From Sphaerosporella brunnea (taxonomy: Eukaryota; Ascomycota; Pezizomycetes; Pezizales; Pyronemataceae), in assembly GCA_008704415.1 (NCBI GenBank), contig VXIS01000002.1:124001-188000 (forward strand): a stretch of 64,000 nt of DNA. Direction: 5' to 3'. Shown one piece after another: positions 25,115 to 36,368 of this stretch; the first letter of the stretch is position 1, and each line of letters begins with the position of its first letter. The notes beneath the pieces are model-generated. The model searched no databases. It was not told where the DNA came from and saw only the letters and a list, made by a program, of their open reading frames with translations. Made by a program: the position numbers and the translations under genes.

Positions 25115-27074
25115 ATGTCAAGCTCTTTACTGAGACTTCGGGACTGGAAGAAGTCGTGGAGCAGTTACAGTGGCGATGAACGAGTACTTTCCTGTTCTTT
25201 CGGGGGGTCGAGCCGAGTGCTTACCAGAAACTTCAGAGAAATACCTTTCTTTACATCGTCGGGATGATGCTCTACAAGATCGGCTATGAATCTTTCGTCG
25301 GCTCCATCACGTGTGTTCCTACCATTACCACAACGGATCATTCCTTTACGACCCGCTGACTTCGTTCAAAGAAACCTTGCACTCGAGTTGTGGGGCGGTG
25401 ACGAGAGATATGGGAAGCTTGGGATCCTTCACGGTCTGAATCTCCTGTTCCAGGTACCGTCTTCCTATGGCCACTGAAAGGGTTTGTGCTGAATCTTCCA
25501 CAGTGTCTAGGCAGCATCGTCTCAGCCCAGGTTCTGAGGAGATTAGCTGGACGCCATGTTTTGGTGATTGCCGTGACGATATTTGCAATGATCCCCACGC
25601 TTATCATGATCATCGATAGAGGCACTGGTGGTTTGATGAAGAATTCGACCAAAGATGACGAAAAGCATGGCGGCTGGGCTACAGACGCACTCTTCCCGCT
25701 GTATTGCATATGTGGAGTTTGTTATGGGATGGTGGAGGTCGTAAAGCGGGTGATACCGCGTGATATTGTCGGGAACGACGTGGATAAGTTGCGGCAGATT
25801 GATTCATTGGTGCGTCGGTGTGATGCTATACAAGCCCTGCTTTGAAGTGGGCTGACTTGGACAGGTGCACATATTCTACGAAGCGTCGGGGACGGGCGCT
25901 GCCTTCTTTTCATCCTACCTACTAATCCGTCTAGGCAGCACTTACGGGATGATAATGACGCCTGCTTGCTTCTTTATTGCAGCAATTCTATGGTGGCGTG
26001 TCGGGGCTTTGGGATTCTCGCACAACTCAGAGTTGGACAAAACCACCTTTTGGCAAGGCTTCAAGAATGGTAGAATTCCTGCTGGATTAACAAGGGCATA
26101 TTTGCTAAGCTCACTAGCGTTTGCCGACTTTGGCCGCTCCATCGTCCTTGGTTCCCGTATCATTGCATCCCGGCGCAAGTTTATATGGCTACCCATTGGC
26201 TACTCCCTGGCACTATATGCCCATCGATACCTCGAAAACGGACTCGTGCCAGTCCTTGCACAGGGTTATTTCGGAAAGCCAGCGTATTCGCAGATCTTGG
26301 TCGGAGGATCAAATTTGGGCGAGCTGCTGGGGGCTTTGCTGGTACTTCTGACTGGAAATCTGCTTCCGACTCCAATTCCATGGTTGCGGGCAGACGCATT
26401 GCTACTAGGGTTGGTGTGGATATTACCATTCTACTATTATAAGGCAAGAAGATCCACGGTCCCTTCAGTGCTCGACTATTGACGCAAACAAGGGAGAGGG
26501 TTTACCGAGTGTGGGCCTGGCATGGCGAGTATGTTTCCCCCGTGCTAGCTTTTCAAAGGTCTTGGAAATGACGTCCATTCTTAGTTTGCCTGCATCTTTA
26601 TTCCTATATCGATGGGTTGGGCCGCTGGAGACGTATCTCTGATGGCATATATTCAGTCTTCTGTACCTGATGATGCCCCGGATTCCCGAATCTCCTCGTT
26701 GGGTGCAGTAATGGCTTGTAAGATTTCCCTCCTCACAATTTCCCCGGCTTGCTGACAGATGCCGAACAGTTTTGTACTCGACATACATTGCAATCTTCGC
26801 CATCATGACCCCGGCTTTGGGAAAGTACGCCGACGATTCCAGTTCTGACGGCGCTCACTCCACAATATTCAACTTGGGTGGCGTACAATTCTCGGTCATT
26901 GCAGCGGTGCTACTGGCTAGCACATTTGTGCCAAGTGGCTCCTGGTCTTTGAACCCCAAACTGGAACTCCGGCAGATGATAGGGAACGAAGATGGTGGCG
27001 CGGACGAAGACGGAAGCAAGGCCATCCATATCGTCGAGACGATGCCGCGGGCCATGTCCGAGAAAGATGTTTAG
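25115..27074 (+). pseudogene. MFS-type multispan membrane protein gene with two apparent frameshifts
   Basis: Probable exons: 25115-25310, 25372-25453, 25504-25809, 25865-26528, 26585-26717 and 26770-27074. Splices are supported by phase and family-like joins (LLFQ-CLGSIVS, QIDSL-VHIFYE, LAWR-FACIFIPISMGW, AVMAF-LYSTY). Two places break the frame. Near 25240-25258, one base is missing between REIPFFT and VGMMLYKIGYESF. Near 26478, one extra T in CTATTGACGC stops the frame after SVLDY, although the next frame continues ANKGEGLPSVGLAW. The rest looks well preserved (YFGKPAYSQILVGGSNLGELLGAL, GWAAGDVSLMAYIQ), so decay is recent or these are sequence errors. All neighbouring genes read cleanly. 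The family is a fungal MFS-like group and the substrate is unknown. The N-terminal start is uncertain. Confidence 0.7.
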
Positions 27075-27195
27075 AGTTTTGTTTGAGCAGGGGTATCATC
27101 CTGGAAAGATGTATGATAGAGTGTCGAAGCATAAAAGTTGAAATGTGCCAACAGCAAAAGTTTAGGCAGGGACTCTCCTGACAAAAAGTTGCAGC

Positions 27196-27275
27196 GACAT
27201 CGACAGGATTCGAACCTGTGCGGGCGAACCCAAGAGATTTCTAATCTCTCTCCTTAACCACTCGGACACAATGCC
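27196..27275 (-). tRNA. tRNA-Ser (AGA)
   Basis: On the minus strand a complete cloverleaf can be drawn: acceptor GGCATTG / CGATGTC with two G-U pairs, A-box TCCGAGTGGTTAAGGA, anticodon stem AGAGA-TTAGAAA-TCTCT with anticodon AGA, long variable arm TGGGTTCGCCCG, and T-arm ACAGG-TTCGAAT-CCTGT. The long variable arm fits class II serine tRNA. No intron. Confidence 0.93.
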
Positions 27276-28110
27276 AGCTGTGTGTGTTAAAGTCGAATAT
27301 ATGTTTTACAATGTAGGATTCTAGCCGGTGAACGACGGCGGCCGTTGATTCCCTGACCGTGACAAGGTCCCGGCGTGTCAGTGCCGGGTTTCTCGAGCTC
27401 AGGACCTTACTGAGAGTCGCTTTCCAATTATAGATCGGTGGATCTGGTATATAAAACGCAAGTGAACATTCGTGTGGTGACCACACGGCGAGCCATGATA
27501 AGTTCAGCGTCACTCAATTTTTAATCGCGTAGAATAAGGGTGAAACGTATGTGTGTATTATGATGGAGTGTATCACTCGGGCAAAGGGTAAATTTTCCGT
27601 ATTTCTCATTTTGCTGGACCTCCCTCTAACATGTTTATAATGACTTCAGATACTTACTTGGTATTAGTTTTCACTCACAAACGGAAACTTAAGACATTCA
27701 GTTTGACTGGAAGTTGAGGACTTATCTTCGCGATACTAAAAGTGCCAAATATCCCTACGTCTTATGTCATCAAGGGTCCATTGATCCTCCGCGGTATTAA
27801 AAGTGTCAAATGTCCCTACGTCTTATATCATATGGGATTCATTGGCCCATTACCCTTATTATATAATCTCTTTTCACAAAACTAGTGGCCATGCAACGCT
27901 GAAAATCAGGTTAATAATGTCAATCAACCCAGGACTCCGGTTCCCCTCCGGTTCCCCTCCTGTGATTCTCAGGCTGCCAGTGATATAAATTGAACGATCA
28001 GTCTCATTTTTCCCTTTCAGTAGCTTGAACCTCAATCTTCTCTACTCAGGTAGTTATCTCCTATCACTCTTCCTTACTTGACATTCTGAATCACGGTTTC
28101 CAGGTTCACG
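27276..28110. other. Intergenic region with a diverged 41-bp direct repeat
   Basis: No gene. 27730-27770 and 27791-27831 are 41-bp copies that differ at five positions, all transitions. A second short repeat, CCGGTTCCCCT, is doubled near 27940-27960. A TATA-like GATATAAATTG lies at about 27980, and a possible leader intron (CAGGTAGTT...TTTCCAGG) ends just before the ATG at 28111. Confidence 0.55.
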
Positions 28111-28803
28111 ATGTCTAACAAACGGGAACTTTGTTTGTTAAGCGATTATGAGGTTCATGAACTAGTTCGAGTTCTAGTTGTTGATCTCGGCAGACAACCG
28201 TTCGCCTGCGAGGAGGAACTGAAGTCGCTTCCAGATTCTTTGTCCGCTACTCTTGAAAAGGATCCATCTCTCTCGGGGTTTGATAGAGCAAAGCGACAAA
28301 ACGATCTTACCTGCCCTGCCCACAGCAAGATCAACGAGACGCTACTGTTCAAGCTTGACTATGGTCTTTGCCGGGAAGCAAACCATCCTGCGCCTATCAT
28401 CACTTCAACCTACCATGTGCAGATTCTCCTGATGCTGCAGTCAGTTTTCAATAAGGAGATGACCGAATTCCACCGACGCTCCTTCTATCCCATCGAGCCA
28501 TACTCCCGCTGCCCCGGATGTCGTTCGAGAAGAATTCTGTCCGACAAGCTTTTCCTCGGTACCCTCATAGTCTCCACCAATCTCCGCCCTTCTCGTCTCA
28601 CAGGCATTGTCGAAGCCGCATGGCGCCGCCTGGGCTATCGAATTATGGACTTGGAAACGATCGAAGTGGAGACTTATCTCCTCGACCATCGAATGGAGGC
28701 TTCGTCTTTGTGTACAGAGTATAGGGTCTTTGAGAGGCGGCCGGACGTTATTGCGCGTCCATGGTGCGTTTTACCACCGCTGGCACTGGTGCTCGTATAC
28801 TAA
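28111..28803 (+). CDS. Hypothetical protein, 230 aa, orphan
   Basis: An uninterrupted ATG-initiated frame with no recognised family. The product is mixed-charge and probably soluble. A CPGCRSRR segment near residue 135 has two Cys spaced like half a zinc knuckle, and other Cys are scattered. No signal peptide or membrane span. A TATA-like box and a plausible leader intron upstream support transcription. The final residues (VLPPLALVLVY) could be read into an intron, since GTGCGT follows CCATG at 28764, but no acceptor gives a clean continuation, so I keep the simple frame. Confidence 0.55.
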   Translation: MSNKRELCLLSDYEVHELVRVLVVDLGRQPFACEEELKSLPDSLSATLEKDPSLSGFDRAKRQNDLTCPAHSKINETLLFKLDYGLCREANHPAPIITSTYHVQILLMLQSVFNKEMTEFHRRSFYPIEPYSRCPGCRSRRILSDKLFLGTLIVSTNLRPSRLTGIVEAAWRRLGYRIMDLETIEVETYLLDHRMEASSLCTEYRVFERRPDVIARPWCVLPPLALVLVY

Positions 28804-31074
28804 CAGCTGGTAATTAGAGCCATTTTCGACTGGAAAGCGGGCGTTGATTCGGCAATGGCTTTGTTTAGTATGCACAGTCCCGGCCATGCTCGTCACTTTT
28901 TTGGCTGATTGATCTGACTCGTCATAGACATCGCGAAAATACCGATTCAAGTGCCACCAGCTGTTATCCTGGCCAGTTGTGTAAGGATTTGTTGACCAGA
29001 TTGGTGTCATTGCGAACTTGAGAATGTGTTGCAAGCTTATTGTTTCCGTTGTTGATTCTGCGAATAGGGTGGGTTGTACTTCGACGGCCTCTAATTTCTG
29101 TTATACTCGTCGATATTTGCGCAGGTTCTCTTCTTCCGGGGCAGATGCTTGGAATATGTGGGTAGTTGCCTTGCTGTTGACTGCCGATGGATGCTTGATG
29201 TGGTCATGATGTCCAAGTAATATTCGAGTATGCTAAACGCGCGCTTCTTTTCAATGTACAGAGCTGAGGCTTTGTGAAAAAAAAAAAACGAAATCATCTA
29301 CGCTGCGAGAAATGAGACGATGTGTCTTAAGGCGTACAGATAGGCGTCAGTGACACACTGTGAGTCACTCGTTGCGAAAATGAAACTGAAACTGAGGCGT
29401 ACAGTGCACCGCAGAAAACCACCTACCGTTCTAACGGCGCAACGTGCGATTGCGTTTGTTTGTTTGTAATCAAGTATATTTCCTGAAGTATGTGCATACA
29501 GCTATGGCATCTCCCCCCTCTATCTATCCATATATCATGTTGCATATATATATAGCACAATGGAGCCGATTTCTCACAGCGATATGGTGACTTAGGTGAG
29601 CAGAATAGACGTCGTTAGGTACAGGAAACCTAGACTCCTACCTCCGTTGTGGGCCCATTGATGATCTATTGCGGGTGTGGCTGCGTCTAACATTATATTT
29701 CGCCGAGCGGTCGACCATCGTCACTTATCAGAGCGGCGTTGCCAATACGGCCCGGGCCCCGGGCATTGATGAGAGATCGATCATCCGGGGCGAGCACCGG
29801 AAAAGCGGAGCCCATGACGGCGTAGAATAGGTGTGGTGGTGCGGGCTAGACGGCTAAAAACTTATAATTGTAAGCTTATATCATGTAGGCACATCGTCCC
29901 CATGGAATCTCTGGTTCGATTGAGCTGTATGTCTTGGTATGGAGTCTGAGAAGTCGATGGGTAGCTGGAGGGGTACCGGGTCTACTCGCTAATGGATGGA
30001 TGACCGGGAATCTCAGAATCTCGCCCGGGAGGGAGCGAGAGCGGGGCGACTCGGGTGGCGAATATCAAAAAGTTTATTTTGTGGACTTCAAGTGCGCAGT
30101 AAGGTGGTAGGCAAAATGCCGTCAATTTCCGAATTATTTACTTGCCAGTGCGCCTCGAGCTCAAACAACATCAGCGCTTGCCAGCGGCCATATCCTGAAC
30201 AGATCGTCGTGCCTTTTTCCTGGGAGGCCTGTCCGGGAGAGATGATAAACCGCTTGACTCCGGCCCCACCGTATCCCCCTCCTCCCCGGCGATGCATTGT
30301 GGCTGTCGGGCCGTTTGGTAGTACCGGCGGTGGCAGTGGATTCAAGTTGTGAAGTCGCGAGCAGGGGGAATACAGAATTTGATTTAAAGGGGCAGCATGC
30401 TCGGCGTGCAGAGGAGGGTCTCGGACTGGACCTGTCAGCGGAGACTCAGATGAACGAAGAATTTGACTTAAGGGAGCTGCATGCTCGGTTGAAGGAGGAA
30501 GTTGAATGCTTTCGGAGCTGCAGCTGCGTGTTGATTGGGGTTGAGACGAGCACAGAATCTGGCTGAGCGAACAGGCGGGCATTTGGGTGGTGGATGGCAG
30601 TGGAACTGTGAATTGATGACGATACTATTATATCGCCCCCCCACCATCGCCGGATCGCCGCCACAAGCCTGGTTGTCAAAAAAAATTAAATTCCCGCCGT
30701 CAGCCAAACGAGTGGGGACGCTGGCCGCTGGGCCAGCCCGGGCGAGATTCCGAGATTCCGGTCATCCATATTGGCGAGAAGATCCGGTAACTGTAGGATG
30801 ACGTTTAGCCCGCGGAGTGCCGTGACACTCAGCTTGAACGTCATGAACTTGATCACCCGATACCAGCCTGGGTGGAATACACCCACACGGCGGTGAGGTC
30901 TTCGAAGAGTTCTATCGCTGCAGCGGCGGGAACTGAAGCTGTGGGCATCGTTGCATGCCAATGCATGGCGAAGCACAAACTCCTAACCCAACTCACTGCC
31001 CTACTTTTGCCCCAAAATACATATTCCGTGCATAATCATGATAGACTTCTTGTTTCGAGCTTAGGTACATATTA
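28804..31074. other. Intergenic region with imperfect repeats
   Basis: No recognisable gene. Around 30372-30570 three imperfect copies of a roughly 30-bp unit (CAGAATTTGATTTAAAGGGG-type) recur at about 85-95 bp spacing. They give repeated peptides in both strands (EFDL..HAR on plus, PLxQIL on minus). A 9-A run at about 29278 and AT-rich words at 29530-29560 are otherwise unremarkable. Confidence 0.4.
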
Positions 31075-31179
31075 GAGAGTTTGCGATTTGACTCCAGATG
31101 CAAAAATCAGGCTGTGACCAGAAGTCTTGGCTGCAAATCCGAGGCTCCATTTGCATCTAGAGTCAAATCGCAAACCCTC
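31075..31179. mobile_element. Short TA-flanked inverted-repeat element (105 bp)
   Basis: The left end, GAGAGTTTGCGATTTGACTC, and the inverse complement of the right end, GAGGGTTTGCGATTTGACTC, match over 29 bp with two mismatches, and the AGATGCAAA words are conserved. Both ends are flanked by TA (31073-31074, 31180-31181). There is no coding capacity. It lies 122 bp upstream of the tRNA-Gln gene. Confidence 0.75.
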
Positions 31180-31300
31180 TATTCCACTCTGCTTGACCTA
31201 AACTCAACTGTGTTCCTTGTCCTTGGGTAACGGTGTTTTTCTGCGACTACCCGTATCTGCTAGCGTGTAGCGAAATTTATTGCTTCACTGGTAACGGTAT

Positions 31301-31383
31301 GGTCACATGGTGTAACGGTTAGCACATCGGATTTTGATCAGATATGAGTTCCGGGGACCTGGGTTCGACTCCCAGTGAGACCT
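31301..31383 (+). tRNA. tRNA-Gln (TTG) with an 11-nt intron
   Basis: A-box TGGTGTAACGGTTAGCACA, anticodon arm TCGGA-TTTTGA..T-TCCGG with anticodon TTG, T-arm CTGGG-TTCGACT-CCCAG, acceptor GGTCACA / TGAGACC. The extra TCAGATATGAG right after position 37 sits where nuclear tRNA introns occur. One acceptor-stem pair (A5-A68) is mismatched, so reduced function is possible. The gene is followed by an 18-T run. Confidence 0.8.
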
Positions 31384-31394
31384 AATGATCACGA

Positions 31395-31412
31395 TTTTTT
31401 TTTTTTTTTTTT
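31395..31412 (+). terminator. RNA polymerase III terminator (T18)
   Basis: Eighteen T residues begin 12 bp after the tRNA-Gln 3' end. Runs of four or more T end pol III transcription. Confidence 0.8.
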
Positions 31413-31618
31413 AAGCTGGGCTCACGCGGCCGTGGGCGGTTGGCGGCGGCGGTTGAGCGCTGAATTGAGCTTACAGGACTTTTACATATCGCGATTTTTT
31501 CATTCTCGTTTATTAAGATTATCGCAGGACGTGCAATCCTGATCCCTGGCTCCTCACCAATCCTAACCTGAGCTACAGCCCTCGCGACTTTCTCCACCAC
31601 GAAACGCTGGGTCAAGCA

Positions 31619-34352
31619 ATGCCCCCCTCCTCCGCGACAACCGACTGGGAAGTCCTCGAGGACAAATATTACCGTAAGATCCTGCTCTACTGCGAGCTCT
31701 TTAGCGAGGATCACGATCTCAACAATTATGTCATTGCCGGCGCGCCGTACAGCGGAGCTATAGGTTTGTCACTCCGCACTCCGTACCCACTCATGGCGCA
31801 CAGCTAACGCGCAATAGCTCTGTACAGAAACGAGGATCAGCTCCAAGAACTGCGGGGCGGCGCACAGTCGAAACCGAGCATTGATATCTACAGTTCCTCT
31901 GGAAGATTGATCCGCAAGATATCTGTACGTTTGCAGTTTTTATGCTATAACCCTAGGCTACAGCCGGGATGGTATGCTAATTGTCTGTGAAAAGTATGAT
32001 AAGGGTAATGCTATCAGGGGGTTGGGGTGGTCGGAGGATGAGAAACTTCTCGTTATTGCCGAAGACGGCACGGTGAGGTGCTATTCCGACCTCCAGGGAG
32101 AGTTTACACAGTTCTCGCTTGGACATGTCCAGTACCCCCACACTTCAACTAAGTTCCTATTCGGAATGTCTGACGGCTATTTAGGGCGCGGAAATTGTGA
32201 GAGTGAAGGAAGTGCGGTTCTGGTCAACTGGTTTCGTGGCGCTTCTAAGGTCAAATCGACTCGTTGCTGTTTCTCGATACGATGAGCCTCGGCCGCGGTT
32301 CCTTGCCGATCCCTCACCATACATTGCGGACGACATTATCCATTCGTGGGCGCTGATACCACCGGCCTACACACTTTCCCGGCATGTCGAGGTACTGCTC
32401 TCCACCGGACAGACAATACTGGTCGTGGATCCTACCGACGCTCAGGATCAGGACCTTCAAAGCGGGCCGTTTACGCATATATCGGTCTCTCCGAACGGGA
32501 GATATGTTGCACTTTACACGACCGAGGGCAGGTTGTGGGTCATTAAGGCCGATTTCCAGGACAAGCTTAGCGAGTACGATTCTGGAATGGGTAGTGTGAT
32601 AATGCCGCGGACTGTGGAATGGTGCGGGAACGACTCGGTAGTCATTGCATGGGACGATGAGGTACACATGGTTGGACCAAAAGGCGAGGCGTTGAAATAC
32701 TACTATGACAGCCGGGTACACCTGATACCTGATATCGACGGAGTACGCCTCCTCACCGCGGAGAAATGCGAGCTGCTTCAGAAAGTTCCGGATGTCACGG
32801 AGGAGATTTTCAAGATTGGAGCTACCTCGCCGGCTTCGATTTTGCTCGATGCAGTGGACCAGTTGGAGAAGAAATCACCAAAGGCAGACGATAATATCAT
32901 GCTCATTCGCATGCAGTTGGCAGAGGCTGTGGATGCGTGTATCAAGGCAGCTGGGCACGAGTTTTCTGTACATTGGCAGAAGCAACTCCTTAAAGCCGCA
33001 TCCTTCGGGAAAAGCGTCCCGGCACTGTATTCATCCGATGACTTTGTGGATATGTGCGAAACACTGCGGGTTTTGAATGCGGCCAGGTTTTACGAAGTTG
33101 GGATGCCTATCACCTATGAACAGTTTATTCGCCTTACACCAGAGAAATTGATCCAGAGGCTGGTGAATCGACAGCAGCATCTTCTGGCTTTGCGGGTATC
33201 CGAGCATTTACGACTTCCGACTGATCGTATCTACATTCACTGGGCTTGCATGAAGGTTCGTGTCACCGTTCACGTGCTTCCTGAAAGCATGATGCTGAGA
33301 AAGAGTAGGTCCGACAGTCGTCCGATGACGAAGACAGTATCTGCCGCATGGTGGTATCCAAGTTGATGGGCAAGCGTGGTATATCCTTTGAGGAGATTGC
33401 GCGAACGGCTTACGAGGAAGGTCGTGGGCGACTTGCAACACAACTCCTCAACTACGAGCCACAAGCAGGACGTCAAGTCCCTCTTTTGCTCAATATGGAG
33501 GAAGACGAGATTGCACTCGACAAGGCCATCGAATCTGGTGACACTGATCTAGTTTTTTTCGTTCTCCTCCATTTGAAGAAGAAGCATCCTCTCGCCAATT
33601 TCTTCCGCATAATTAATGACCGCCCCTTTGCCGCTGCTCTAGTGGAGTCTTCAGCTCGGGAGACAGATCTCGAACTATTAAAAGACTTCTACTACCAAGA
33701 TGACCGGCGTGCGGATGGTGCCCACGTAATATTGAGAGAAAGTCTCGAGGCCAAAGACCTTCAGCTGAAGCAGGAGAAGTTGAAGGTTGCCCAGAAATTG
33801 CTTTCGGATTCCAAGGACCATGCTCTAGAGGCAAAAGCTCTTGAGGAGTCCTCCAAGCTTTTGCACATGCAAGAGAGCTTTGAGCGCGAGGTGCAAGAGC
33901 GTTTCATGGGCATCTCGGTCAACGAGACCATTTTTCGTTTGATCAGCAAAGGCTACTCCTCGCGCGCTGTGAAAGTTAAGAACGAGTTCAAAGTTCCGGA
34001 AAAGCGATATTGGTGGCTGCGATTGAGGGCATTGGTAGAGCGGAGGGACTGGAACGAGATCGAGGAGTGGACGAAGACCAAGAAGAGTCCCATTGGCTGG
34101 GAGCCGTTTTTCAACGAGGTCTTGTCTGCGGGAAACACGAAGGTTGCGGCGACATTCGTGGCGAAATGTACAAACGTGCAATATCAGGAGCGGATCGACA
34201 TGTACATGCGGTGCGGGTTGATAATGAGAGCTGCAGACGAAGCGAATAGGGCGAAGGATGTAGCCGCTCTCGAAACATTAAGAGGGAAGGCTATGGGGAG
34301 AGATCAGGTCGAGATTGAGCGGTTGATCAAGATTTTGAAGGGCGGGAAATAA
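31619..34352 (+). CDS. VPS16: Vacuolar protein sorting protein Vps16 (class C core)
   Basis: Shared core subunit of the HOPS and CORVET tethering complexes, acting with the SM protein Vps33 in fusion at vacuoles and endosomes. Exons: 31619-31763, 31818-31924, 31995-32126, 32185-33255 and 33309-34352. All phases fit and give 832 aa, the normal size. The N-terminal half is the beta-propeller (LGWSEDEKLLV, RFWSTGFVAL, ISVSPNGRYVALYT, VEWCGNDSVVIAW). The C-terminal half is the helical Vps16_C region (ICRMVVSKLM, LLNYEPQAGRQVPLLL, EEDEIALDKAIESGDTDLVF). Donor 3 (GTCCAG, 32127) is irregular. It is chosen because it alone restores LGH-GAEIVRVKEVRFW in phase. Confidence 0.93.
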
Positions 34353-35147
34353 GGTACGGCGGAGAGCAGATATCACGTTTGTTTTTTTTTTGTTTTTTTT
34401 TTGTGGGGAATCGAGCGTGTTGCAACCGATGATGCCTTGTGCACTGTGCTTTTTCATGATTCCAACGGGCTGCAGTAACAGCTTTCAGTGCGGCGTTCAG
34501 TGCGGCGCGGTACTTTGCATCCGTCAAGCCACCGGCGACCCGCATGCTGTGGTCCCGGTGGCTGAACGGGAAGCGCCCCGATGGATCTCGATCGTGGATG
34601 TCGATCGTGTGGAGACCACTTTTTTTGTGCATCCCGCAAAGTCTTGGGCTCAACTTCAGTACCTAAAGTGCACTGCAAATCAGATACGCTATGAATATTC
34701 GAAAGATCATGTCCCAAGGCCGGCTTGCTAAGTCAACCGCAATTGACGACGGAAGATGCATCTGCGTGTGTCATTTTCCCAGAGCTCCAAGACGACTGAA
34801 ACACTGGGTATCTGAACGGACATCTGAACAGCCATGTGCATGGAAATGGGGTTCCCTGGATTCAAACAATTGACAGCCAAGTCGGTTGGTAACATCATAC
34901 ACGTCATGACTTTCCGCGTGAAGTAGGCACTGGAAGTCTAGGTAGGCTGATGCCCTTTGAAAACAGGATGCATCCTTAGAAATGCCAGACGTCATGAACA
35001 GCCGCTCCCTTATATAATTATAATATCCGCTCTTCGCTATTTTGCTCCCTTAACTTCCTACGTTCACTCCTCCTCAACAGCAGTTCTTCAGCATCGTCGC
35101 TTTCGTCTCTCGCCCCGTTTGATCCATCACCATCGATAATTATCATT
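34353..35147. other. VPS16 3' flank and fasciclin-gene promoter
   Basis: T-rich 3' flank (34378-34402), then no gene until the fasciclin gene. TATATAA at 35011-35017 is the main promoter signal. Confidence 0.4.
35011..35017 (+). promoter_or_regulatory. TATA box of the fasciclin-domain gene
   Basis: TATATAA 131 bp before the ATG, followed by a CT/CA-rich leader. Most other genes here lack such a box, which fits a regulated, well-expressed wall or surface protein. Confidence 0.6.
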
Positions 35148-36368
35148 ATGATGCATATCAAGTTCATCTCCCTCCTCTCCCTGGCCTCGCTGGCCGTGGG
35201 ACAGACCGTCCCGGACATCCTCACACTCCTGAACGGTACTTCGTCCTTGAGCCAGCTGGCGAAGGCCATCACGAACGCCCCCGAGGTTGCGATCGCTCTG
35301 GGAGGCGCTGAGAACATCACCATTCTGGCCCCGAATGATGAGGCTTTCAAGGCGTTCAGCCAGATGGAGCAGATAGTCGACGGTGAAATGTTCGCGCCTT
35401 TGCTCACTTACCATGTCCTCAACGGTATCTATGAGTCAACCGCTTTCAGCAAGACTCCCAAGTTCCTGCCTTCTATTTTGGGCGACTACCAGCCCTTCAG
35501 GAACTTGAGTGGAGCTCCCCAGGTCGTAAAGGCAGTTTTGACTGCGAGCAACAACGCTACTGTCTTCGGGGGTCTCGGCGTCTCTGCCTCTGTTGTCACT
35601 GCTGTAAGTCCTTCCCTCGAGTAACAGTGAACACATGTTAACGCTATTCACAGAACGTCAAGTTCACCGGAGGTGTCGTCCACATCATCGACTCGCTGCT
35701 TCCTCCTCCGATGAACATCTCCACGACTGCCCAGATTGTTCAACTTACTTCCCTTGTCGGCGCATTGACGAAGGCCGACCTTGTGGATATCGTTGACCGT
35801 CTTGCCGGAGTGACCGTGTTTGCCCCAACAAATGCAGCCTTCCAGGCCGTCGGCAACCTAGTCTCAGACTTGACCCCTCAGCAGCTTGGCGATGTCCTGG
35901 CATATCATGTGGTCCCGCAAGTCGCCTACTCTACCAGCCTCAAGGATGGAATGGAATTGACCGCTCTCGACGGAAAGAAACTTACCATCACTATCAAGGG
36001 CGACGCTGTCTTCGTCAACGGTGCTCGTGTGACTGGGAAGGACGTCTTGGTCAACGCCGGTGTTGTTCATGTTATTGACAGGTGAGTTTGAATTGCCCAA
36101 AGGTCTGGCCGGGGAGTTGCTGATCCAAGACAGTGTTTTGAACCCTAACAACACAAACGACAAGCCTGAGGTCTCCGCATCTACTCAGAGCCCGGCTTTC
36201 CCATCTGCCACTCGTAGCCCCGACGAGCCCTTTACCTCTGGCATTGATGCCTCATCCACCACTACCGGAGCTTCTCCCAGCGCCACCGGTGGCGTATCTA
36301 AGATGGGTGTCAGCACCTTCCTCGTTCTTGCGGGTGCGGGTGTGTTTGCGTTCGGCATGATGGCATAA
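35148..36368 (+). CDS. Fasciclin (FAS1) domain protein, probably GPI-anchored
   Basis: Secreted adhesion-type surface protein. Three exons: 35148-35603, 35654-36081 and 36134-36368, giving 372 aa. The signal peptide MMHIKFISLLSLASLAVGQ is followed by two FAS1 domains (about residues 20-160 and 165-300). Each contains the family's ILAPNDEAFKAF / VFAPTNAAFQAV and LLTYHVLNG / VLAYHVVPQ signatures and ends in VHVID-type motifs. A Ser/Thr/Pro-rich stalk and a C-terminal hydrophobic tail (FLVLAGAGVFAFGMMA) indicate a GPI signal. The second intron (36082-36133) separates DR readthrough from the true DSVLNPNN join. Several N-glycosylation sequons (NGT, NIT, NAT, NLS) are visible. Confidence 0.9.

Noticed and set aside
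27241..27513. 90-codon minus-strand frame
   Set aside because: Its end is a translation of the tRNA-Ser gene.
28771..29034. 87-codon minus-strand frame downstream of the orphan gene
   Set aside because: Somewhat protein-like in parts but no splice partners, no family and overlaps the likely 3' flank of the orphan gene.
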